Source: Leptospira vanthielii serovar Holland str. Waz Holland = ATCC 700522
GTDB lineage: Bacteria > Spirochaetota > Leptospiria > Leptospirales > Leptospiraceae
Assembly: GCF_000332455.1 (NCBI RefSeq)
Contig: NZ_AOGY02000072.1
Location: 79,501 to 143,500 of the forward strand
DNA: 64,000 bases
Reading direction: 5' to 3'
In this document: positions 37,506 through 45,488 of the stretch, in pieces
Numbering within the stretch: position 1 is the first letter of the stretch
Layout of the letters: every line of letters begins with the position of its first letter
Translations under genes and position numbers: made by a program
Notes under the pieces: generated by a model
Database searches by the model: none
What the model was told of the DNA's origin: nothing
What the model saw: the letters and a program-made list of their open reading frames with translations, nothing else

Positions 37506-39093
37506 ACGGATCCTCCATAAAGAATGGGTATTGTTTTTTTGATTTTGGTTCGTTTATTTTTCTTTTTTCTATTGAGGAGTCTTGTTTCCAATGTTCCAAA
37601 AGCATTGTAAAGTCACTGGATATTTGTTTGGAATCCAGTTTATAATAGCGATTGTCAAACGGATTTTCACCGAGTAACAAAACAAGTTCCAAAGCAGTAG
37701 CGATGTATTGAAAGTAATGATCCAATAAAATTTCAAAACCAACAAAGACCTCTTCTTCTGATTTTAAATATTCTATTTCGGAAATAATTCCCTGAGTACG
37801 TTCTTCTCTTTTGAATCGGTGTTGAAATATATTGGATTTTGTACTTTCTAAATAGAGATTGTATTTACTATACAATTCAGTTAATTTGATTTCTGTAGAT
37901 TGGATTTGGTTCAGAATTAAAATCTCGGATTGTTTCCATTCTGCTTTGGCCTGCAATAGACTCATTTTTGAATCGAAAACTTTTTTATTCCTCCCCATAT
38001 CGTCAAACAATCCAATCGATCCACTTTGAAAGGAATTTTCACCGGGACCTACTGGTTGTGGGCCGTATCCTGGAATTCTTTGAATTCCATTCCCTTCGGA
38101 TTGGATTCCGTTTTGTGTATTGGTTTGGAAACTAGTTCCACCCAAATTGGCTTGAACGCCAAAACTCAAACCATAAATTTCATTCTGTAAGGGAAAACCT
38201 GCATTTCCATTTTTGCCTACATATCCACCTAACACAAATTTTGGTTTCCAATCATTCTCCAAACTTTCCTGGTCCAGTTCCGCAAGCTCCATTTGCAATC
38301 GGGCTTTTTTTCGTATGGGATGATTTTCATTGGGCGTAGTTTTCGCTTGAAAAGGATCAAACAACCGAATGCGTTCAGTAAGTCCCCCTTCCAAAGTAAT
38401 ACCCACACCTGGATCAAGAGACATCGCATGTTGTAATTCCAAAACGGCTAGTTTCATTGCGGACTCAGAATGGATTTTTTTAGATTGGAACTCCACTTCC
38501 CAAACCTTCTGCCAATCAAAATCCCCTTTAGGAGAAAGGCCAAGATCCGATTCTTTTTTTCGTTTTCTTTCTTCCCACCTGTATCGTTCCGATCTAAGTT
38601 GGTAAACCATATCAACTAACTGTCGTTTATTGAGTAATAAATATGACAAGGAGATCGATTTAAAAACTTTTTCACGTAAGATTTTTTTTTCTTCGGAATG
38701 GATCAGTTTTCGGATTTCTATTTTTTGTTTTTCCCGTTCCGTTTCCCCTCCGTCATACAAAAGTTGTTGGATCTGCAAACGCACATCTCGGTATTCTTGG
38801 TCAATTTGTTCCTGGTTTTTGGAGAAAATTCCAAAATAATGCACTCCTAATTTGGGAAGGTATTGTTTCCATTTGTCCCTGGTAAGAATGGGAAAAATTT
38901 CGGAACGAATCTGCTCCAAACCCAAATTACTATTGCGCTCCATCCCAATCCAAACACAATCCTCCCATAACAATTTCCCCTCTGCTCGCAACGGAGTCCA
39001 AAGGCAGCCTAGATAAAAACAAAGGAGAGAAATTTTATACCACATATCAGAAGATAGGTGGTAAATAGGAAAAATGGTTCCCTTTCTCCTCAT
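37492..39093 (-). CDS. TolC-family outer-membrane channel protein
   Basis: A 533-residue outer-membrane efflux protein, first gene of the operon. An N-terminal signal (MWYKISLLCFYLGCLWTPLRAEG) is followed by two OEP repeats rich in long amphipathic helices (REKQKIEIRKLIHSEEKKIL; ...QSTEIKLTELYSKYNLYLES). The beta-barrel part GGYVGKNGNAGFPLQN...SFGVQANLGG has the usual aromatic girdle. Two starts are possible: ATG 39093, or ATG 39045 directly at the signal peptide; neither has a clear ribosome-binding site. It is divergent from the FecR gene by 74 bp. It would provide the outer-membrane duct for the adaptor and RND proteins encoded downstream. Confidence 0.82.
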   Translation of the reverse strand: MRRKGTIFPIYHLSSDMWYKISLLCFYLGCLWTPLRAEGKLLWEDCVWIGMERNSNLGLEQIRSEIFPILTRDKWKQYLPKLGVHYFGIFSKNQEQIDQEYRDVRLQIQQLLYDGGETEREKQKIEIRKLIHSEEKKILREKVFKSISLSYLLLNKRQLVDMVYQLRSERYRWEERKRKKESDLGLSPKGDFDWQKVWEVEFQSKKIHSESAMKLAVLELQHAMSLDPGVGITLEGGLTERIRLFDPFQAKTTPNENHPIRKKARLQMELAELDQESLENDWKPKFVLGGYVGKNGNAGFPLQNEIYGLSFGVQANLGGTSFQTNTQNGIQSEGNGIQRIPGYGPQPVGPGENSFQSGSIGLFDDMGRNKKVFDSKMSLLQAKAEWKQSEILILNQIQSTEIKLTELYSKYNLYLESTKSNIFQHRFKREERTQGIISEIEYLKSEEEVFVGFEILLDHYFQYIATALELVLLLGENPFDNRYYKLDSKQISSDFTMLLEHWKQDSSIEKRKINEPKSKKQYPFFMEDPYETR

Positions 39094-39167
39094 TTGTAGG
39101 GAATTTTTTGATTTTTTTTTTAGTTTTTTTGACTTGTAAGACAGGAGAGTTTGTTTATAAAAGTGGC

Positions 39168-39896
39168 ATGATTCGAATCCTTGTTTCCATTTTTTTTCTA
39201 CTTTTTACCGCCACCCTGACTGCTGATGAAGTAGGGATCATTAGTTTCATCCAAGGAAAAAACTATCTTTCTGGGCCACGTTTTAAAAAAGCAAAAGAAC
39301 CAGTAAAATTAGGAAGTATCCTAAAAAAAGGAGACACCATCACTACAGAAGACGGCACTTGTGAAATCCAATTGGCAACCCAAGCCACCATCCGTCTCGC
39401 AAAGTATTCCTCTGTTCAAATCGAAGACCTTCTCAATCCAAAATCAAAATCCACCACTTTGAAACTAGTTGGTGGTAAGTTATTTGTAAAAGCACATAAA
39501 CCGGCCGCGGGTGTGCCGAGCCAAAACCAACTAAGCGTGGTCAATCCTAGTTTTGTTGCAGGTGTTAGAGGCACAGAATTTTTAGCCGCAGCACCAGACA
39601 CTGGTGGGGTAGATGAAGATCTTAGCAATGTGGAAACGGGCGTTTATGTAAACGAAGGAACCGTAGCAGTAAGCCCCGATAAAAAGGGAAAAGAAACTCT
39701 CGTAAAAGAAAACGAAGAAGTCCTTGTGTCTGGCAAAGAACTTAAGAAACAAATTTTAGATGAATTTGTAAAAGAAAAAATGCGCATCTTCGAAGAGTTC
39801 AAAGCCATCAAAGAAGAAAACTACCAACGAATCAAAGAACAATACGAAAAAAACGACCAACTGATGAATGATTACAAAGGTAGGGCAGACGAATGA
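39168..39896 (+). CDS. FecR-domain exported protein
   Basis: A 242-residue protein. The start is the ATG at 39168, giving the signal peptide MIRILVSIFFLLFTATLTAD; the longer frame back to 39108 runs into the divergent promoter region. The FecR beta domain spans about residues 20-150: LGSILKKGDTITTEDGTCEI, ATIRLAKYSSVQI, LKLVGGKLFVKA and the FVAGVRGTEFLAA motif. A highly charged helical tail follows (KEKMRIFEEFKAIKEENYQR). In Leptospira such FecR proteins are usually periplasmic rather than anti-sigma factors, and no sigma gene is adjacent. The stop overlaps the next ATG (DUF4384 gene). Confidence 0.85.
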   Translation: MIRILVSIFFLLFTATLTADEVGIISFIQGKNYLSGPRFKKAKEPVKLGSILKKGDTITTEDGTCEIQLATQATIRLAKYSSVQIEDLLNPKSKSTTLKLVGGKLFVKAHKPAAGVPSQNQLSVVNPSFVAGVRGTEFLAAAPDTGGVDEDLSNVETGVYVNEGTVAVSPDKKGKETLVKENEEVLVSGKELKKQILDEFVKEKMRIFEEFKAIKEENYQRIKEQYEKNDQLMNDYKGRADE

Positions 39897-40813
39897 TGAA
39901 ACAATTTTGGATTCTCTCATCCATCATTTCCCTTTCTCTCTTTTCTTCAGATCGAATCGGAAGACTCCCTGTTTACAAAATTGCAGTTGAGGTGTCTCCC
40001 TCTACCGAAGAGGCCATCGCCTTACGTGATTTTATGAAAGAACAAATCCAATCGACAGGCCGCGGGATGGTTTCTCTTCCATTGAAGGGCCTTGAGTCTG
40101 GGGTTTGGGAATTTGACAAAGAAGGAATTGCTTCCCAAAAAACTGCGGAAAACTTAGAGAAACTCGCAGATGTAGACAAACTAGTGCTTATTGCAACGGA
40201 AGATGGACAAGCAGTGGTTTCCTTTGTGGACGTCCTACACAAAAAATTGGAATACCGAAATTCCCTTCCCGATACTCTCTCTAAAACTTTGGTCTCCGAC
40301 TTTCTTGGTTTTTTAGACAAAAAGAACATCTACTTGGCATTATCCGAAACAGGTTCTGGGTCCAATGCCCAACTCAAAATCAATTCCTTAAAACCTACTT
40401 ATGTAGCAGGAGAACCCATTCGTTTTGAAATCGAATCCGCTGAAGACAATTATGTGTATGTAGTACTTGTCCCTGAAAACCAAAAAGGGGAACCCGTCCT
40501 ACTTTTCCCAAACCAATTCCAAAACGATAACTTCATCCGCAAAGGAGACAAAGTTACGATTCCTGATAAACGAATTTCGTTTAAAGCCGCAGCCACTCCT
40601 TCCAAAGATCGGATTCGTGCCTTTGTTTCTCGTGAAGAATGGAAAGAGTTCCAACTTCGTGGAAAAAAAGAAGATTCGTTTTATAGACTCCTTCCACCAG
40701 CAGTCACAGGTACCAAGACCACTGCAAGGTCTATGATGCCACTAAATACCATGACCGCTGCCATTGAACAAAGTCCAGTGATGGAATGGGAATACCAAAT
40801 TTTATCTAGATAA
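39893..40813 (+). CDS. Exported DUF4384-domain protein
   Basis: A 306-residue protein with a signal peptide (MMKQFWILSSIISLSLFSSD). Residues about 165-270 match DUF4384 (YVAGEPIRFEIESAEDNYVY, VLLFPNQFQNDNFIRKGDKV), a domain of unknown function found in secreted and envelope-sensor proteins. Residues about 25-160 are an alpha/beta region with no named family. The ATG overlaps the FecR stop by 4 bp (ATGATGA), so the two are coupled; FecR plus DUF4384 is a recurrent pair in my experience of spirochaetes, but that is not checked. Confidence 0.82.
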   Translation: MMKQFWILSSIISLSLFSSDRIGRLPVYKIAVEVSPSTEEAIALRDFMKEQIQSTGRGMVSLPLKGLESGVWEFDKEGIASQKTAENLEKLADVDKLVLIATEDGQAVVSFVDVLHKKLEYRNSLPDTLSKTLVSDFLGFLDKKNIYLALSETGSGSNAQLKINSLKPTYVAGEPIRFEIESAEDNYVYVVLVPENQKGEPVLLFPNQFQNDNFIRKGDKVTIPDKRISFKAAATPSKDRIRAFVSREEWKEFQLRGKKEDSFYRLLPPAVTGTKTTARSMMPLNTMTAAIEQSPVMEWEYQILSR

Positions 40814-40853
40814 TTTCTTGCAAAAACTTCTCGTACCTATTGTTATCATAGGT

Positions 40854-41054
40854 ATGAGAAACGTAATCCTTAAATCCTTTGCCATTTTAGGACTCTCAAC
40901 ACTCGTCACTTGTTCACTCTTTAAAAAAGAAAACAAAGACGAGGATATGTTGAATGCCTTCTTACTTTTGCTTTGGGCAAATAGCCAATCTGCTGGTTGT
41001 TCTGGGACTAAGTCTGGATTTACCATCTGTATTCCCAAAGGAATCGCGGAGTAA
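40854..41054 (+). CDS. Small lipoprotein (66 residues)
   Basis: Reading from the ATG at 40854 gives a lipoprotein signal (ILKSFAILGLSTLVTC) and a short acidic mature part containing LLLLWANSQSAGC. A TTG at 40818 would lengthen it by 12 residues and lose the signal layout. The LLLLxxANxQxxGC pattern also occurs in the 243-residue lipoprotein at 58577-59308 (LALLLYANDQLSGNC), which suggests a small lipoprotein family in this genome. It ends 3 bp before the next gene, an exported protein, and is probably co-transcribed with it. Confidence 0.68.
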   Translation: MRNVILKSFAILGLSTLVTCSLFKKENKDEDMLNAFLLLLWANSQSAGCSGTKSGFTICIPKGIAE

Positions 41055-41057
41055 ACC

Positions 41058-42260
41058 ATGAAAAAAATCCTATATACAATCATATTTCTCGGAATGAGTT
41101 TTCAAGTTTCTGACTTCAACAAACTCACTCGTTTAGACCAAAACAAACAACTGGCAGAGTTCTTTGGCAATGCCATCCAATTTGGATTTGGTTCTGAAAA
41201 ACTTTGGTCTGCCACGAATGCAGACAATTGGGGATTTGTGCGCCAATCTGCCACTTGGGCGCGTGGAAACTCCGGTATCATCGACAACCTTATCTTGGGT
41301 TTAAAAAACGCCGGATACTTTAATAACTCTTCACCTCGCAATGATGTGCTAAACAATATCAATTTGAATGGATTTGGTTCGGCAACCCTTACCATCAAAA
41401 TCAGTACACCAACAACTGGAGTAAGTTCCACAGCCTATACAGGAACCAAAGATTTTAATCATTTTTTTCAAATTACAAAAACAGGTGCGTCCGCTCCCTC
41501 CTTACAATTGTTCTTCGATGATCCCAATACCACCCTGGGAAACGATGGAGCTTTGATTTACTATCGTTTGGTTGATTTTGGAAGTTCACAATTTGCAACA
41601 GTGGGAGATGTCATCACAGAAAGTTACACTGCGAATGAATCTGTTTATGGAACCAAATTTCAAACCTATACTTGGCGAAACGGTCCAGAAAATGCGGCTT
41701 GGATCAGTAAACATGGCCGAGTGGTTTTAACAGAAGTGGATGCAGGGAGACAACTTTGTTTTCGTTCTGTGGTTCGTTTGAGTTTTGCCAAACTCAAAGC
41801 ATTAACCCCTGCCAATACGGCTGCCCTTGAGAATTTGAGAACGTCATGTAATACTCAACTAGGTGTAGCCGCCGGCAACGACAACCTTTACTATGTGTTG
41901 GCCTATATGCAGAAGTTTGATTCTCCCTTCCAAACAACGGCGAAAGCTACTTACACAACGGCGGCAACAAAACATGAAACCATCTGTAACTTAGGAACAA
42001 AATTGTCTTATGGAATTTTCAATGTCAATGGTTATGTAACAGACCAACTGACAGCGGGAGAGGTTCCGTCAGATTACCCAAGTCCCACAGTCGGTGGTTC
42101 GGACTTTATGTCTGTGGATGATGCCTTCATTCGAACTTATGCTGCGCTGAACCAAAACGTAGGACAGGTCAGTTTAGGGTTAGTCAAACAATATGAAACC
42201 ACTTCCCAATCATTTTTGGATGCCTTTGATGGGGCCGACCAAAACCTAAAATTCAAATAA
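41058..42260 (+). CDS. Exported protein of unknown function (400 residues)
   Basis: A protein with a weak signal peptide (MKKILYTIIFLGMSFQVSD) and GGAG six bases before the ATG. The mature part is rich in Asn, Thr, Ser and Gly with regular beta-like alternation (FGSATLTIKISTPTTGVSS, YRLVDFGSSQFATVGDVIT) and few cysteines, a profile seen in surface-exposed beta proteins. No named domain is recognised. It follows the 66-residue lipoprotein by 3 bp, which together with the FecR and DUF4384 genes forms a four-gene envelope cluster (39168-42260). Confidence 0.7.
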   Translation: MKKILYTIIFLGMSFQVSDFNKLTRLDQNKQLAEFFGNAIQFGFGSEKLWSATNADNWGFVRQSATWARGNSGIIDNLILGLKNAGYFNNSSPRNDVLNNINLNGFGSATLTIKISTPTTGVSSTAYTGTKDFNHFFQITKTGASAPSLQLFFDDPNTTLGNDGALIYYRLVDFGSSQFATVGDVITESYTANESVYGTKFQTYTWRNGPENAAWISKHGRVVLTEVDAGRQLCFRSVVRLSFAKLKALTPANTAALENLRTSCNTQLGVAAGNDNLYYVLAYMQKFDSPFQTTAKATYTTAATKHETICNLGTKLSYGIFNVNGYVTDQLTAGEVPSDYPSPTVGGSDFMSVDDAFIRTYAALNQNVGQVSLGLVKQYETTSQSFLDAFDGADQNLKFK

Positions 42261-42279
42261 GTGTAAGAGTTTTTTTAAC

Positions 42280-43377
42280 TTAGTTACTTCTGTAAATGGC
42301 GTTGGAGAGGATAGAACCTGTGAGGGCAATCATCTCCAACCGCACATAAGAATCTTTCTCTTGAAAAGTATATTCTGCTTTGTTTGTGTCTGGGCTTACT
42401 TGTAATACTTCACCCTTTTGCCCAATGAAGCGAATCTCCAAATATCTTTCTTTTGAATTCAGTTGGATGGTATTCTTCTTTGTCACCTGAATCTTGGGAA
42501 CTTTCGGGTCTTCTGCCGCTTGGAAGAATTTTTTTACACAATAAAACGATCCCGAGTTAAGAGATGCCAATACGGACGGTTGGTCCTTAACACCATCGGC
42601 TGTTACAATGTAACGTAGGAAACTTTCTCCCTTTCGGTATCTTTGGTTTCCCAAAGTTTGGATCATATCTTTCCAAAAAGGTTGATCAAAAGTTTTGATC
42701 GAGTTTTCTGGAAAATAATGTAGGTCATCACTGGCCATACAATGCACATTCCGTCCTTGGCTTAGAAGTGAATCCAAAATTTTAGGATCATCACCAAACG
42801 GAGAGTATACTTCCACAGCTTGGAAGCCGCCGATGGCAGATAGTTCTTCTCTAGAAAACGAATCAAATAGTTTTGGATGTGAAATGATGACATATCCACC
42901 TAACTTTTGCATACGATCCATCACCCAATTTAAGTTCTCACGAGTGGCATATACGGGAAAATAATCATAAAAGGATTTTTGAATTCCAATCGCAAGCAAG
43001 TGGCGTTTTTTTAAATTTTGTCCCCATTCCATTCCACGAATGTAATTTGGATTTTCAGTTTGCGAAATTTGTCCATAGTCGGTGATGGCTACGTTAGAAA
43101 AACCTTCTCGTTTGTATTCGGATTGGATTTCTTTTATTGTATGTCTTTCGGGGGTAAACCATACTTCATTGGAATGGGCATGTAAGGATATTTTTTCCTG
43201 GCCATTCCCATTCCAATTTTGGTATGGATTCACAATTTCTGATCCTTGGAACGAAGATGCTGGCAAAACAATAGTCTTTCTAAGGAGTAATACAACCGCT
43301 AGTTGGTAAACAATCAATATTCCGAGTAAAGATAATAAAACGAGTAAATATCTGTATTTCCACAGGGAGGGACGCAT
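42280..43377 (-). CDS. Membrane-anchored PHP-domain metal hydrolase
   Basis: A 365-residue protein with one N-terminal membrane helix (LLVLLSLLGILIVYQLAVVLL) and a PHP-type catalytic domain outside. The PHP motifs are LHAHSNEVW (first HxH), then SNVAITDYGQIS, VIISHPKLF and CMASDDLHYF, which supply the usual metal ligands. CehA/McbA-like and phosphoesterase PHP proteins share this layout, so a phosphate or ester hydrolase in the periplasm is likely. I start at the ATG at 43377 (AGG nearby); an upstream ATG at 43428 would add 17 residues without a ribosome-binding site. It is convergent with the exported-protein gene and divergent from the glycosyltransferase. Confidence 0.78.
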   Translation of the reverse strand: MRPSLWKYRYLLVLLSLLGILIVYQLAVVLLLRKTIVLPASSFQGSEIVNPYQNWNGNGQEKISLHAHSNEVWFTPERHTIKEIQSEYKREGFSNVAITDYGQISQTENPNYIRGMEWGQNLKKRHLLAIGIQKSFYDYFPVYATRENLNWVMDRMQKLGGYVIISHPKLFDSFSREELSAIGGFQAVEVYSPFGDDPKILDSLLSQGRNVHCMASDDLHYFPENSIKTFDQPFWKDMIQTLGNQRYRKGESFLRYIVTADGVKDQPSVLASLNSGSFYCVKKFFQAAEDPKVPKIQVTKKNTIQLNSKERYLEIRFIGQKGEVLQVSPDTNKAEYTFQEKDSYVRLEMIALTGSILSNAIYRSN

Positions 43378-43526
43378 AGCTGTTTGCCTATCTGTATAGG
43401 CAATGGACCCAGAAACATTGAAAAGCATAAGGAAACTTTATAGACCTTTCTTTCCAATTTGATTCCAGTTTTGTTACAAAATGAATACAAAACCAAAGAT
43501 TCATTTCTGCTTTGACAAAATGGAAG

Positions 43527-45020
43527 ATGGTTTCAGTCCTTGAGACTGTGAAATTCCTATCTGTCCACCGCACCTTCCTCATCTTACTTTGTATTCTCAT
43601 TGTGTTTTTATTCTATGGGAATTTCTCTCCTCTTGTGGACCAAGACGAAGCCGCCTACGCTGGTTTTTCACGGTCTATGATGGAAACAGGGGACTACCTT
43701 ACCATGGACTTTCCCTACTCCACTCCGCATAGAAAACCACCACTGCATTTTTGGATTACCTCTTCTCTTTTCAAAATATTTGGCAGTACCGAATGGGTGT
43801 TACGTTTATTCCCTGCCCTTTGTATCCTAGGAACTAGTTTATTAACCTACCATCTGACAAATGTTATGTACGGATCAAGGACAGCTTTATACGCGTTCAG
43901 TATCCTTAGTTTTTCCTTGTATTTTCCACTCAATGGAAAAATTGCCCTAGTGGATTCGCTTTTAGTTTTTTTTGGAATGGTTGGATTTGTTTCTCTCTTC
44001 CACTGGATCCAATCAAAGAGGAAAATCTTTGTTCTTTTATTTTGGCTCTCTGTAAGTCTCGGACTTCTTGTCAAAGGGCCTCCCATTCTGATCTTTCTTG
44101 GGGGAACTTGTGTCCTTCTTTTGAGCGTAAACCAAATCCGTTCAGAGATTTGGAAATTAAATCCATTTATATTTCTCCCTATCGCATTTCTTCCACTTCT
44201 TCTTTGGGGTTATCTTTCTTGGCAAAAAGACAATGGTTCACTCATCCGATGGATGTTGGATTGGTATATCTTTCGAAGAGCAACCGATCCAGTATTTGGA
44301 CAATCAGGCCCACCTGGCACCTACCTAGTGTTATTTGTAGTTACTCTTTTTCCCTGGAGCCGATTGTATCTTTCGTTCTTAAATGAAAACGGATGGAAAC
44401 TCATTGCCTATCTAAAAACGGAAGGATTTTGGGTGATAAAAAATCTTCTTCCTTGGCATTGGGAAAAAAGTAATTTTATTTTTACATCCAAACGGTTTCT
44501 TCTTTTAGGTCTTAGTTTTTCTTGGCTCTTTTATGAATGTTTGGCGAGTAAACTTCCCTCTTATCCCTTATCTGCCTATCCAATACTTGCCATCCTACTC
44601 GGTGACCAACTCGCAAGAAAACACAATCAAATTTATATGTACAGGTTGTACCTTACAGTTTCAATTTTGATGATCGCGACCATTTCTTTCATTGTCCTAC
44701 CTAAGTTTTCAGAAATGAGAACCGACACTATAAAAGCAGCAAGTATGGTCCAAAGTTTAGTTCCCGTAAATAAAACCTTACGCTCATTTGGTGCTCATGG
44801 AATTCCCAGTTTTGCCTACTATTACCACAGGCCTATCCATGAAATGACTTGGGAACAAATCCAAACAACAAAAGGGTATTTTCTTGTCTCCGAATCGGAC
44901 TATGTGGTCTGGAAAGGACTCGGTTTAGAGTGGGAGGGAATCGGAGAACCACTATCCATTTATGCTTACGATCGGAATAAAAAGTTAACCCTTAGGCTTG
45001 TAAAAACCAAAGGACTTTAG
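43527..45020 (+). CDS. Glycosyltransferase family 39 (ArnT/PMT-like)
   Basis: A 497-residue polytopic GT-C enzyme. The catalytic Asp-Glu motif VDQDEAAYAGFSRSM is in the first periplasmic loop, followed by HRKPPLHFWITSS, diagnostic of ArnT-type lipid A or protein glycosyltransferases. About ten to twelve membrane segments follow, with a periplasmic C-terminal domain. Such enzymes use an undecaprenyl-phosphate sugar to modify lipid A or proteins. I start at the ATG at 43527; a TTG at 43512 is also in frame. It overlaps the convergent DCC gene by 4 bp at its end. Confidence 0.87.
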   Translation: MVSVLETVKFLSVHRTFLILLCILIVFLFYGNFSPLVDQDEAAYAGFSRSMMETGDYLTMDFPYSTPHRKPPLHFWITSSLFKIFGSTEWVLRLFPALCILGTSLLTYHLTNVMYGSRTALYAFSILSFSLYFPLNGKIALVDSLLVFFGMVGFVSLFHWIQSKRKIFVLLFWLSVSLGLLVKGPPILIFLGGTCVLLLSVNQIRSEIWKLNPFIFLPIAFLPLLLWGYLSWQKDNGSLIRWMLDWYIFRRATDPVFGQSGPPGTYLVLFVVTLFPWSRLYLSFLNENGWKLIAYLKTEGFWVIKNLLPWHWEKSNFIFTSKRFLLLGLSFSWLFYECLASKLPSYPLSAYPILAILLGDQLARKHNQIYMYRLYLTVSILMIATISFIVLPKFSEMRTDTIKAASMVQSLVPVNKTLRSFGAHGIPSFAYYYHRPIHEMTWEQIQTTKGYFLVSESDYVVWKGLGLEWEGIGEPLSIYAYDRNKKLTLRLVKTKGL

Positions 45021-45421
45021 TTTAAAAATCGTTTTTGGATGTTTGGTGAAGGGACCATACAGGATTCTGCTTTGCCAAACCATTCATAGCGGTGTTTGGC
45101 GATGTATCTATAAATGGGATTACGAAGAAACCGAGGAAAAAACCAAAACCCAAAAAATAAGGGCCAAGGAAATTGTAACTCCCTAGTTACTTGCAAAATG
45201 GCATCCGATTCTAAGTACAACTTACCTTCCTTCCAATACAGGATACTATCGGGCAACTGCGGATAGGAATCTTTCGGAAGCAGGGCCAAAAAGGTCTCAG
45301 ATCCAATGGCAGAAAAATATAAATTTTCCTTTTTGTTTTGTTTCAAAAGAAACTGAACCGAACCCATACACAAATGGCAAACCCCATCAAAGAAAACAAT
45401 TTTACTTTTTTCCGGTGGCAT
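45017..45421 (-). CDS. DCC-family thiol-disulfide oxidoreductase-like protein (DUF393)
   Basis: A 134-residue protein of the DCC/DUF393 family. The signature CxxC is near the N-terminus in FFDGVCHLCMGSVQFLL, followed by the family's YFSAIGSETF and LPDSILYWKEGKLYLES. The family is thioredoxin-like and is assumed to handle thiol-disulfide exchange or copper; the real substrate is unknown. No signal peptide is visible. It is convergent with the GT39 gene (4-bp overlap) and divergent from the M3 oligopeptidase gene by 67 bp. Confidence 0.85.
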   Translation of the reverse strand: MPPEKSKIVFFDGVCHLCMGSVQFLLKQNKKENLYFSAIGSETFLALLPKDSYPQLPDSILYWKEGKLYLESDAILQVTRELQFPWPLFFGFWFFPRFLRNPIYRYIAKHRYEWFGKAESCMVPSPNIQKRFLN

Positions 45422-45488
45422 CCTTTCCCTCTACTCCCAAACTGACAGAGAACTATTTGAAATCGAGTCTAAATCTGTAGAGGTCATT

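Noticed and set aside
39108..39167. Longer FecR start at 39108.
   Set aside because: The added residues would disrupt the signal peptide and occupy the divergent promoter region; ATG 39168 gives a clean signal peptide.
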